This document shows positions 1 through 5,649 of a stretch of DNA of 6,470 bases, one piece after another. The notes under the pieces were generated by a model. That model made no database searches, was not told the DNA's origin, and worked only from the letters and a program-made list of their open reading frames with translations. Both the position numbers and the translations under genes were made by a program. Origin of the DNA: Acidobacteriota bacterium (GTDB taxonomy: Bacteria; Acidobacteriota; Terriglobia; Terriglobales; Acidobacteriaceae); contig QIAR01000092.1 in the NCBI GenBank assembly GCA_003225595.1, positions 1-6,470 of the forward strand. The letters run 5' to 3'. Each line of letters starts with the position of its first letter. Positions within the stretch are counted from its first letter, which is position 1.

Positions 1-461
1 TCGCCCTGTCCAGTGTCGCCGTGGGGCAGGACAAGGCAGCCGCCCAGGAGGTCATCGCCAAGGTAAGGGAAGCGGCCAGCACTCTGTCGAAGACGGGTGA
101 CTTGGCACAGTTTAACCAGAAACAGAGTCCGTGGGTGTGGAAAGACACCTATATCTTCGTCGAGGACTGCGACAAGAAGGTCGTTGCGGCTCACCCCATC
201 AAGCCGGAGCAAATAGGCCAAGACCTCATGTCGATCAAGGACACCAGTGGAAAGAACCTGTACCAGGAAGGCTTTTGCGATGCAGCGAGGAAGCCTTCCG
301 GCGTCTGGCTCGAGTATCGGTGGCCGAAGCCCGGCGAGAAGGAGGGCTCCCGCAAGATCAGCTATTACTTAAGTGCCGAAGGAACCCCGTACGTGGTGGC
401 CGCCGGGATCTATGACGACAAGGCAACCATCGCCGAGCTGTCGAAGCTGACCAGCAAGTAG
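1..461 (+). CDS. secreted single-Cache-domain protein (5' end outside window)
   Basis: The reading frame is open from the window edge (first full codon at base 3) to the TAG at 459-461, giving 152 visible residues. The first ones (ALSSVAVGQ) look like the end of a signal peptide, so the true start lies upstream. The GTG at 21 would fall inside that peptide and is not favoured. The rest reads as one small extracytoplasmic Cache domain (sCache_2-like): a helical lead-in, then WVWKDTYIFVEDCDKKVVAAHP, IGQDL, GVWLEYRWPKPG, KISYY and PYVVAAGIYDD. Cache domains bind small ligands such as organic acids, usually in chemoreceptors and sensor kinases. Here the chain stops shortly after the domain, with no membrane segment, HAMP or signalling module downstream, so it is probably a stand-alone periplasmic protein. 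Ligand and partner cannot be told. The family call is good; the function is open. Confidence 0.85.
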   Translation, partial: ALSSVAVGQDKAAAQEVIAKVREAASTLSKTGDLAQFNQKQSPWVWKDTYIFVEDCDKKVVAAHPIKPEQIGQDLMSIKDTSGKNLYQEGFCDAARKPSGVWLEYRWPKPGEKEGSRKISYYLSAEGTPYVVAAGIYDDKATIAELSKLTSK

Positions 462-754
462 CTGGGGGCCGACCCCGACATGGCCACTGGGCTCCATGAA
501 AATGCCGTCTAAGGGCAAGCAAGAGGTATTTCTATTTTTGGGTGGCTCGGCCTTGGTGGCGGTTGGGTGATGCGGCTCCTGAGGGAAGTGCAGCGATCAA
601 GTTGGCGCTTTGACTGAGCCGATGCTGCAACGTTGAACATCTCCGCAAAAACGGCCGGAAAACAAGAGTGCGCTTTCCGCAATAGCCTTCACGTCATCTA
701 AGAAGGCCCCTCAGGATGTCAGCCTCCGAGATATGACGCGAATTAAAGGGACAT
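462..754. other. intergenic stretch with no recognisable gene
   Basis: I see no convincing coding or RNA gene here. Just after the Cache gene there are two small dyads: GGGG/CCCC around 465-476, and CATGG/CCATG at 479-498 with an inner CC/GG pair. Neither is followed directly by a T-run (the nearest is at 534-538), so at most they are a weak terminator. Short open frames, such as 496-570 with 24 codons, lack a Shine-Dalgarno sequence. Confidence 0.5.
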
Positions 755-760
755 TACAAT
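733..760 (+). promoter_or_regulatory. possible sigma-70-type promoter upstream of iscS
   Basis: TACAAT at 755-760 matches the -10 consensus at five of six positions. It lies 16 bases after ATGACG at 733-738, which matches the -35 consensus at four of six. If used, transcription would start near 767 and iscS would have a leader of about 270 nt containing the tandem repeat and the whole inverted-repeat element. This is pattern matching only; promoters of this lineage may differ. Confidence 0.3.
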
Positions 761-780
761 AGAAAGTGCTGGCATTTAAG

Positions 781-828
781 CCAGGATTCACTTAACCCAG
801 GATTTACATAACTCGGGATTCTAGGCGG
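781..828. repeat. three degenerate 16-bp tandem repeats
   Basis: Units begin at 781 (CCAGGATTCACTTAAC), 797 (CCAGGATTTACATAAC) and 813 (TCGGGATTCTAGGCGG). The first two agree at 14 of 16 bases. The third keeps only the leading GGATT portion and runs into the left end of the inverted-repeat element at 820. A further very decayed unit may precede at 765. The pattern is visible directly; its role is unknown, and it may be part of a larger composite repeat with the neighbouring element. Confidence 0.6.
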
Positions 829-1020
829 CTGCTGAAAAACTCCGAAAAGCAGATTCCTCACCGGCTGAAAGCCGATTCGGAATGACAAGAATATGGGGCT
901 TAATGGTACCCCTCGGCTTCCCCTTCGACTTCGCTCAGGGCTTCGGCAAGACAGGGCAGGCTCGAAATTGTGCCCTTCCCAAAATATGTGGTGACCGGAG
1001 TTTTTCAGCGGCCTGCTAGA
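820..1020. mobile_element. about 200-bp MITE-like element with 25-bp terminal inverted repeats
   Basis: The left end (820-844) and the reverse complement of the right end (996-1020) match at 22 of 25 bases. Both begin TCTAG and end GCTGAAAAACTCCG. The interior has no gene. It holds a stem-loop at 853-883 (ATTCC/GGAAT around CGGCT-GAA-AGCCG) and a stretch near 906-955 reading like the dispersed repeat text ctcggcttcccc, ttcgacttcgctcaggg. Size, matched ends and lack of coding capacity fit a non-autonomous transposable element or a composite intergenic repeat. I found no clear target-site duplication and no transposase in the window. Its right end stops five bases before the run that contains the iscS ribosome binding site. 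Confidence 0.6.
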
Positions 1021-1031
1021 GCAAGCAGGAG
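1012..1031 (+). promoter_or_regulatory. iscS ribosome binding site inside a small hairpin
   Basis: AGGAG at 1027-1031 sits 7 bases before the ATG at 1039 and fixes the iscS start. CCTGCT at 1012-1017 is the exact complement of AGCAGG at 1024-1029, with a 6-nt loop AGAGCA, so the first three bases of the Shine-Dalgarno core can be paired. The left arm belongs to the right end of the inverted-repeat element. The base pairing is seen in the sequence; an effect on translation is inference. Confidence 0.45.
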
Positions 1032-1038
1032 AGCAATC

Positions 1039-2295
1039 ATGAACACGGATGTGAAGACGGTGACCCGGGAGCAGCACACGGCACCTAAGGGGATCAAACT
1101 GCCCATCTACATGGATAACCACGCCACCACGCCGGTAGATCCCCGAGTCCTGGACGAGATGCTGCCCTTCTTCGTGGAAAAGTTCGGCAACGCTGCCAGC
1201 CGGAACCATGCCTTTGGGTGGGTAGCCGAAGCCGCGGTGGAGCAATCCCGCGAGAGCATTGTTAAGCTGATTGGCGCCACTGCGAAGGAAATCATATTCA
1301 CTTCCGGCGCCACCGAAAGTGACAACCTCGCCATCAAGGGCGTGGCCGAGATGTACAAAGAGAAGGGCAACCACATCATCACAGCGGTTACAGAACACAA
1401 GGCGGTGCTCGATGCCTGCCAGCGCCTGGAGAAGTATGGATACCGCTTGACCTATCTCCCAGTGCAGAAAGACGGGCTTATCGATCTTGACGATCTGAAG
1501 GCAGCGATTGACGACAAGACGATCCTGGTGACGATCATGGCGGCCAACAATGAGATCGGTGTGCTGCAACCCATCGCGGAGATTGGGAAAATCTGCCGTG
1601 AGCGTGGTGTACTTTTCCATACCGATGCAGCGCAGGCCGTCGGCAAAGTTCCGATAGAGGTGAACAAGCAGAATATCGACCTGGCGTCGATCTCGGGACA
1701 CAAGTTCTACGGTCCAAAAGGGGTGGGTGCATTGTACGTGAGGCGCAAGAATCCACAGGTGCAGATTTCCGCGATCATTGATGGTGGTGGTCACGAGCGC
1801 GGCATGCGGTCGGGCACGCTGAATGTGCCGGGAATTGTGGGCTTGGGCAAGGCCTGCGCAATCGCCTGGGAAGAATTGCAGCAAGAAGGAGGTCGCATGG
1901 CTGGCCTGCGCAATCGCCTGAAGGACAGCATTATGAACCGCCTGGACGAGGTATACATCAACGGTTCTATGGAGCACCGTCTGCCGGGCAACCTGAACGT
2001 TAGTTTTGCCTATGTCGAAGGGGAATCGCTACTTATGGGCATCAACGATGTGGCAGTCTCGAGTGGTTCGGCTTGCACTTCGGCAACACTGGAACCGTCA
2101 TACGTACTCAAAGCGCTGGGCACCGGCGATGACTTGGCGCACAGCTCGATCCGTTTCGGTATCGGCCGGTTCAACACTGAGGCTGAAGTCGACTACGTGG
2201 GCGACCGGGTAGTGGAGACGGTGCAGCGATTGAGGGAACTGTCGCCACTTTATGAGATGGCGAAGGAAGGTGTCAACCTGAAGAAGGTGCAGTGA
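1039..2295 (+). CDS. iscS: cysteine desulfurase IscS (class I, PLP-dependent)
   Basis: The 418-residue product removes sulfur from L-cysteine as an enzyme-bound persulfide and passes it to Fe-S cluster scaffolds and tRNA thiolation partners in the cytosol, using pyridoxal phosphate. Landmarks: DNHATTPVD (26-34), TSGATESDN (88-96), EHK with PLP-stacking His120, HTDAAQ with Asp196, SGHK with the Schiff-base Lys222, RSGTLNVPG (257-265), and the catalytic loop SSGSACTSA with Cys346. The long loop and the C-terminal LSPLYEM..GVNL are typical of IscS rather than SufS. The ATG at 1039 is chosen for its AGGAG 7 bases upstream. It gives about 20 residues before the conserved core, slightly longer than E. 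coli IscS (404). The frame extends back to a GTG at 970, but that would encode part of the repeat element. iscX follows after 213 bases; iscU and iscR are not seen. Identification is secure. Confidence 0.96.
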   Translation: MNTDVKTVTREQHTAPKGIKLPIYMDNHATTPVDPRVLDEMLPFFVEKFGNAASRNHAFGWVAEAAVEQSRESIVKLIGATAKEIIFTSGATESDNLAIKGVAEMYKEKGNHIITAVTEHKAVLDACQRLEKYGYRLTYLPVQKDGLIDLDDLKAAIDDKTILVTIMAANNEIGVLQPIAEIGKICRERGVLFHTDAAQAVGKVPIEVNKQNIDLASISGHKFYGPKGVGALYVRRKNPQVQISAIIDGGGHERGMRSGTLNVPGIVGLGKACAIAWEELQQEGGRMAGLRNRLKDSIMNRLDEVYINGSMEHRLPGNLNVSFAYVEGESLLMGINDVAVSSGSACTSATLEPSYVLKALGTGDDLAHSSIRFGIGRFNTEAEVDYVGDRVVETVQRLRELSPLYEMAKEGVNLKKVQ

Positions 2296-2311
2296 GCGGC
2301 GGAGTAGGCTT

Positions 2312-2366
2312 GTGCTCGAACGCGGGAGCTTTCCTTTCGGCGCTCCTGGATTCGTTTTGGGAGCAC
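2312..2366 (+). terminator. weak candidate stem-loop after iscS
   Basis: GTGCTC at 2312-2317 can pair with GAGCAC at 2361-2366, and inside it GGAGC (2325-2329) can pair with GCTCC (2342-2346). Only GTTT follows, so this is a poor intrinsic terminator and could equally be chance. Confidence 0.2.
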
Positions 2367-2418
2367 GTTTCTAAGGGGAGAAAGTCGGAACACTAGGAAT
2401 TGCCGATTTCGGAGGTCA

Positions 2419-2478
2419 GATTTCAGAGTTAAAAACTAAATTGCAGTTTCTAAATTTCCGGTTTTTAGTTTCCAGTTG
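2419..2478. repeat. AT-rich degenerate AAACT/AGTTT repeat tract
   Basis: This stretch is much richer in A and T than its surroundings and is built from variants of AAACT, AGTTTC and CAGTTT on both strands. AAACTAAA at 2433-2440 and TTTAGTTT at 2464-2471 form an 8-bp inverted repeat with a 23-base loop. It ends 30 bases before the iscX ATG, so it could influence iscX expression or simply be a decayed low-complexity repeat. Confidence 0.45.
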
Positions 2479-2508
2479 AGAGATCTTGCAAAGTTTTGAG
2501 GAGAGAAC

Positions 2509-2730
2509 ATGCGGAAAGATCTGACATGGGACGACGTAGACGATATTGGCATCCTTCTTTCAGAAAAGCATCCCGAAGTTGATCCCTTAAGGGTGCGCTT
2601 TACCGAGTTACACGGCTACGTGACAGAACTGCCAGAGTTCAAGGACGATCCCAAGAAATCCAATGAGGTAAAGCTCGAAGCAATTCAGATGGCCTGGCAC
2701 GCAGAATTTCTAGACCGGACACAAGGCTAA
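2509..2730 (+). CDS. iscX: Fe-S cluster assembly protein IscX (YfhJ family)
   Basis: The 73-residue acidic protein has the family pattern throughout: LTWDDVDDIGILL (5-17), the HPEVDP turn, VRFTELHGYV (29-38), LPEFKDDPKKSNEVKLEAI (41-59) and the tryptophan of the last helix, MAWHAEF. IscX is a small winged-helix-like protein that binds IscS and iron through acidic residues. It is thought to tune cluster assembly, either as an iron donor or as a brake on desulfurase activity. GAGGAG at 2498-2503, five bases upstream, supports the ATG. It follows iscS on the same strand, which fits a shared role, though the 213-base gap with a repeat tract leaves room for its own promoter. Length is close to the usual 66 residues. 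A short iscX could easily be missed, but the sequence match is clear. Confidence 0.93.
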   Translation: MRKDLTWDDVDDIGILLSEKHPEVDPLRVRFTELHGYVTELPEFKDDPKKSNEVKLEAIQMAWHAEFLDRTQG

Positions 2731-2742
2731 GGTTCTCCTACT

Positions 2743-2754
2743 ACACGGCCGTGT
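2743..2754. other. 12-bp perfect palindrome between convergent genes
   Basis: ACACGGCCGTGT is a perfect dyad in the 66-base gap between the convergent ends of iscX and the galT-like gene. As a hairpin it gives only a 4-bp stem with a 4-base loop and no T-run, so it is a poor terminator. It could be a protein site or chance. Confidence 0.25.
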
Positions 2755-2796
2755 TCGAAGTGATCACAGACTGACCGTTCCGCTGTATCGAGGTTC

Positions 2797-3837
2797 TTAT
2801 CCGGCAACTAGAGGCGCTGGTTCTTCCACGCTGGCCTCGCGCAGGAATTTGGCTGCTTCTTCGGGGGGTGTGGGATTGATATAGAACCCCGTACCCCACT
2901 CGAATCCTGCCGTTTTCGTCAGCTTCGGCATGAACTCGATATGCCAGTGGTAGTGATCGTTGGTCGGATCCTGCACCGGCGAGGTGTGGATGACGAGGTT
3001 GTAGGGCGGATTGTCGAGCACGCGATCAGCCTTGGTAAGCAGGTTCTTAAGCGCATTGGCGAGGTTTTCGAACATGTGTGAAGATGAGTTTTCGAAAGCC
3101 GACTCGTGCCGCTTGGGCAGAATCCAGGTTTCAAACGGAAAGCGCGGAGCGTAAGGGGCGAGAGTGAGGAAGTCCTCGTTCTCGGCGACTACACGGACGA
3201 CGCTGTCCGTCTCCTGCCGGATGATGTCGCAGAATACGCAGCGCTCTTTGTAGAGGTAGTACTGCTTGGCGCCTTGCAGTTCTTCGACCACGTAGATGGG
3301 AAGAATCGGCAGGGCGATGAGCTGCGAGTGTGCGTGCTCCAGCGAGGCGCCTGCTGCTTCGCCATGGTTCTTGAAAATGAGGATGTACTTGAACCGGCGA
3401 TCTTTCTTCAGGTCGAGGATGCGATCACGGAAGGTCCACAGGACATCCTCGATGCGCTTGGGCGGCAGCGTGGCCAGGCTGGCATTGTGGTCTGGGGTCT
3501 CGATAATGACCTCATGCGCCCCGATCCCGTTCATCTTGTCGAACATACCTTCGGCCTGGCGGTTCAGGTTTCCCTCAATGCCCAGCGCTGGAAATTTGTT
3601 GGGCACGACCCGGACCGTCCAACCTGGGGTATCACGTTGCGGCGGTGGGCCGCCGTTAGGGTTGGGGCGGTAAGCCTGTATTTCGGGTGGAGTCTTATTC
3701 TCGTTGCCGTAGCAGAAGGGGCAGAAGCCACCCCTAATTTTCATTCCCTCCCGAACGAAATCGGTGGGCCGCTTGGCGCGGTCGGTTGAGATAATTACCC
3801 AGCGTCCGACGATGGGGTCTTTTCTAAGCTCGGGCAC
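2797..3837 (-). CDS. galT: galactose-1-phosphate uridylyltransferase family protein (HIT superfamily)
   Basis: The 346-residue protein belongs to the GalT branch of the HIT superfamily, which transfers a nucleotidyl group through a histidine intermediate. In the Leloir pathway this exchanges UMP between UDP-glucose and galactose-1-phosphate. Landmarks: PELRKDPIVGRWVII at the N terminus, first metal pair Cys39/Cys42 (CPFC), VVPNKFPA (78-85), ETPDHN with His117, GASLEHAHSQ (164-172) where His168 is the likely metal ligand and His170 the nucleophile, a second pair Cys200/Cys203 (CVFC), PKRH with His244, and DHYHWHIEFMPKL (294-306). Translation starts at a GTG directly after the yraN stop; GAGGAAAGGA lies upstream within yraN, implying coupling. 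No galK or galE is adjacent. The second CxxC resembles plant ADP-glucose phosphorylase, so the exact substrate is uncertain; the family is not. Confidence 0.88.
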   Translation of the reverse strand: MPELRKDPIVGRWVIISTDRAKRPTDFVREGMKIRGGFCPFCYGNENKTPPEIQAYRPNPNGGPPPQRDTPGWTVRVVPNKFPALGIEGNLNRQAEGMFDKMNGIGAHEVIIETPDHNASLATLPPKRIEDVLWTFRDRILDLKKDRRFKYILIFKNHGEAAGASLEHAHSQLIALPILPIYVVEELQGAKQYYLYKERCVFCDIIRQETDSVVRVVAENEDFLTLAPYAPRFPFETWILPKRHESAFENSSSHMFENLANALKNLLTKADRVLDNPPYNLVIHTSPVQDPTNDHYHWHIEFMPKLTKTAGFEWGTGFYINPTPPEEAAKFLREASVEEPAPLVAG

Positions 3838-4416
3838 TCAAGCGAATCCTTTCCTCGGAAGGCGCGAATTATCTATTTTACGGCATGTAAGATTCTTGAA
3901 CACCTCAAACTGTGGCTGGGACGGGCGTTCGTCATAATACACGGTGACTACGTCAAAGCGCCACTGCGGAATGGTGGGGAGCCGGGCGAGATAATGGCGG
4001 GCGACGGCGGCCAAGGCGCGCTGCTTATCGCCATCCACGGCGGTTTGGGCGGGTTTGACATCACGCGTAGTGCGAGTCTTGACCTCGATGAAGCAGAGCA
4101 CGTCCTTGTCCCAGCCGATGAGGTCGATTTCGCCGCGCCGACGCGGCGAGCGGAAATTGCGAGCGACCATGATGTAGCCCAGGTGGCGCAAATAGAAATA
4201 CGCGTCTTCCTCTCCCCGACGGCCGGTGCGCTGACGGGCGGGGCTGCCATCAGGAGAAAGCATTCTTTCCGCCAGCCAGTCGAGTAAACGGATGGTAACG
4301 CGGGTTAGCCGAGCCAACACGAGAACAGCTCCATGCTTCGGACCCATGCCCAGATCTGGGGCATCCAATACCAAATTGTAGAGTGCGGGTTGCCGCAAGG
4401 GGGTGACGGCGGTCAC
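3838..4416 (-). CDS. yraN: YraN family protein (UPF0102), nuclease-like fold
   Basis: Residues from about 62 to the end match the YraN/UPF0102 family, predicted Holliday-junction-resolvase or restriction-endonuclease-like proteins of unproven function. Landmarks: TGRRGEEDAYFYLRHLGY (64-81), ARNFRSPRRRGEIDLI with Asp98, FIEVKTR with Glu111 and Lys113 (the D...ExK catalytic layout), the K-Q-R-A helix (131-134), and WRFDVVTV (152-159). The family is usually about 120 residues. Here the frame gives 192, with a roughly 60-residue N-terminal extension (ARLTRVTIRLLDWLAERM) that could form an amphipathic helix. The start is uncertain: the GTG at 4416 has no clear ribosome binding site, and ATGs at 4347 and 4263 are alternatives; the last would give a family-length protein. 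The TGA touches the GTG of the galT-like gene. Confidence 0.88.
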   Translation of the reverse strand: MTAVTPLRQPALYNLVLDAPDLGMGPKHGAVLVLARLTRVTIRLLDWLAERMLSPDGSPARQRTGRRGEEDAYFYLRHLGYIMVARNFRSPRRRGEIDLIGWDKDVLCFIEVKTRTTRDVKPAQTAVDGDKQRALAAVARHYLARLPTIPQWRFDVVTVYYDERPSQPQFEVFKNLTCRKIDNSRLPRKGFA

Positions 4417-4526
4417 AACTGGAAAATCTTAAGGGCCGGAAGTATTCTGCCGATTTGCATCAGAAATTGGTTTAACCGCAAGATTCGGATATCGCTTGGC
4501 TGAGGCAGTCCTTAAACTTCCTCATT
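4417..4526. promoter_or_regulatory. divergent intergenic region between yraN and ada
   Basis: This region must hold the promoters for the leftward yraN-galT pair and for ada, since the genes diverge. Candidate boxes for ada are weak: TTGGCT at 4496-4501 and CATTAT at 4523-4528, with overlong spacing. I see no copy of the E. coli Ada box. A loose dyad GCAAG/CTTGG lies around 4478-4499. Nothing here can be assigned firmly. Confidence 0.35.
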
Positions 4527-4574
4527 ATGACGACCAGTGCGATATTCAATCAGCCAGCGCCTACGGAGTGGGCA

Positions 4575-5636
4575 ATGTCGAGTGAGCAAAGGTGGTGGAA
4601 CGCGGTTCTGGCACGGGATGCCGGGCGCGACGGTGAGTTCGTGTTCGCCGTGTCATCTACCGGCGTGTACTGCCGTCCATCATGTCCGGCGAAGCGGCCT
4701 CGGCGTGAGAATGTCACGTTTTTCCACCGGCCCGAAGAAGCCGAAAGGGCGGGCTATCGCGCCTGCTTGCGGTGCCGGCCGAAAGCCATCAACGGGAACG
4801 CTCAAGCGGAGATGGTGAAATCCATCTGTCGTTACATTGAGCAGCGTCTGGACGAGCCGCTGACACTGCAACGGCTGGCCAACGCATTCCACCTGAGCCC
4901 GTTTCATCTGCAACGGACATTCAAAGCTGTACTCGGCATCACGCCCCGAGCATATGCGGATTCCTGCCGTCTCACGTCGCTCAAACGCAATCTGCAGGCC
5001 GGGCATAGTGTGACTCGCGCCATGTACGATGCCGGCTACAGTTCCAGCAGCCGGCTTTATGAACGCACGGCTTCGCAGCTTGGGATGACCCCGGACAAGT
5101 ACCGCCGCGGCGCGATTGCGGCATCGATCCGGTACACGTGTACAGATTCCCTGTTGGGCCGCATGCTAGTGGCGGCAACCGAGAAAGGAATTTGCGCAAT
5201 CCAGTTCGCCGACTCCGATGATGAGTTGAACGAAGGATTGAAGCGAGAATTTCCCTTTGCGGCGCGCAGGCGTGACGATAATGCCATGCAGCCCTGGACG
5301 CAAGCGTTGCTGCAACAAATGGGAGGCCAGACGCTGAATTCGTCTTTACCATTGGATATTCGTGCCACCGCCTTCCAGCGGCGTGTGTGGTCGTATTTGC
5401 AATCGATCCCATTCGGCGCCACGCGTTCTTACAGTCAGGTGGCGAAAGCCATCGGCAAGCCGACCGCCTCGCGCGCTGTCGCCCGAGCCTGTGCCACGAA
5501 CCCGGTCGCGGTCGCGATTCCTTGTCATCGGGTGGTTCGAGAAAGCGGCGAAATGGGAGGATATCGTTGGGGTGTGGAACGCAAGCAGGCGCTGCTCGAG
5601 ATGGAGCAGCGCTCTGCACGACAGGCGGAATCATAA
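4575..5636 (+). CDS. ada: Ada: methylphosphotriester / O6-methylguanine-DNA methyltransferase and AraC-type regulator
   Basis: Full-length Ada of 353 residues from this start. Suicide repair protein: the N-terminal Zn domain takes methyl groups from DNA phosphotriesters and turns the protein into an activator, while the C-terminal domain takes them from O6-methylguanine. Seen in order: EQRWWNAVLARD, Zn ligands Cys33/Cys37 (VYCRPSC) and Cys64/Cys67 (CLRC), where Cys33 corresponds to E. coli acceptor Cys38; an AraC-type double helix-turn-helix at about 80-180 (LANAFHLSPFHLQRTFK, AGYSSSSRLYER); the MGMT domain with FQRRVWSYLQSIPFG; and acceptor Cys317 in IPCHRVV. The start is chosen because GGAG at 4565-4568 lies 6 bases before ATG 4575. 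The ATG at 4527 adds 16 residues but has no Shine-Dalgarno at proper distance. Probably autoregulated, as in E. coli. No alkA or alkB lies beside it. Confidence 0.94.
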   Translation: MSSEQRWWNAVLARDAGRDGEFVFAVSSTGVYCRPSCPAKRPRRENVTFFHRPEEAERAGYRACLRCRPKAINGNAQAEMVKSICRYIEQRLDEPLTLQRLANAFHLSPFHLQRTFKAVLGITPRAYADSCRLTSLKRNLQAGHSVTRAMYDAGYSSSSRLYERTASQLGMTPDKYRRGAIAASIRYTCTDSLLGRMLVAATEKGICAIQFADSDDELNEGLKREFPFAARRRDDNAMQPWTQALLQQMGGQTLNSSLPLDIRATAFQRRVWSYLQSIPFGATRSYSQVAKAIGKPTASRAVARACATNPVAVAIPCHRVVRESGEMGGYRWGVERKQALLEMEQRSARQAES

Positions 5637-5649
5637 ATACCGACGAGAG

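Noticed and set aside
464..498. Intrinsic terminator after the Cache gene
   Set aside because: Small dyads are present, but no T-run follows them directly.
496..570. 24-codon open frame with a hydrophobic stretch (VFLFLGGSALVAVG)
   Set aside because: No Shine-Dalgarno sequence and too short to support; most likely chance.
970..1038. Upstream GTG extension of iscS by 23 codons
   Set aside because: The extension would be translated from the inverted-repeat element, has no Shine-Dalgarno, and the ATG at 1039 has a well-placed AGGAG.
754..1977. Long minus-strand open frame (407 codons) opposite iscS and the repeat element
   Set aside because: It lies antisense to an unmistakable iscS and its translation is rich in His, Arg and Cys with no recognisable motif. 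It is a shadow frame typical of GC-rich DNA.
3106..3789. Plus-strand open frame of 227 codons opposite the galT-like gene
   Set aside because: Antisense shadow of a gene with full family motifs; no ribosome binding site or family resemblance.
4417..4526. E. coli-type Ada box for ada autoregulation
   Set aside because: I could not find a convincing match; only loose dyads and weak promoter-like boxes.
4981..5634. Minus-strand open frame of 217 codons opposite ada
   Set aside because: It overlaps the conserved AraC and methyltransferase domains of ada; the translation is low-quality, Arg/Pro/His-rich.
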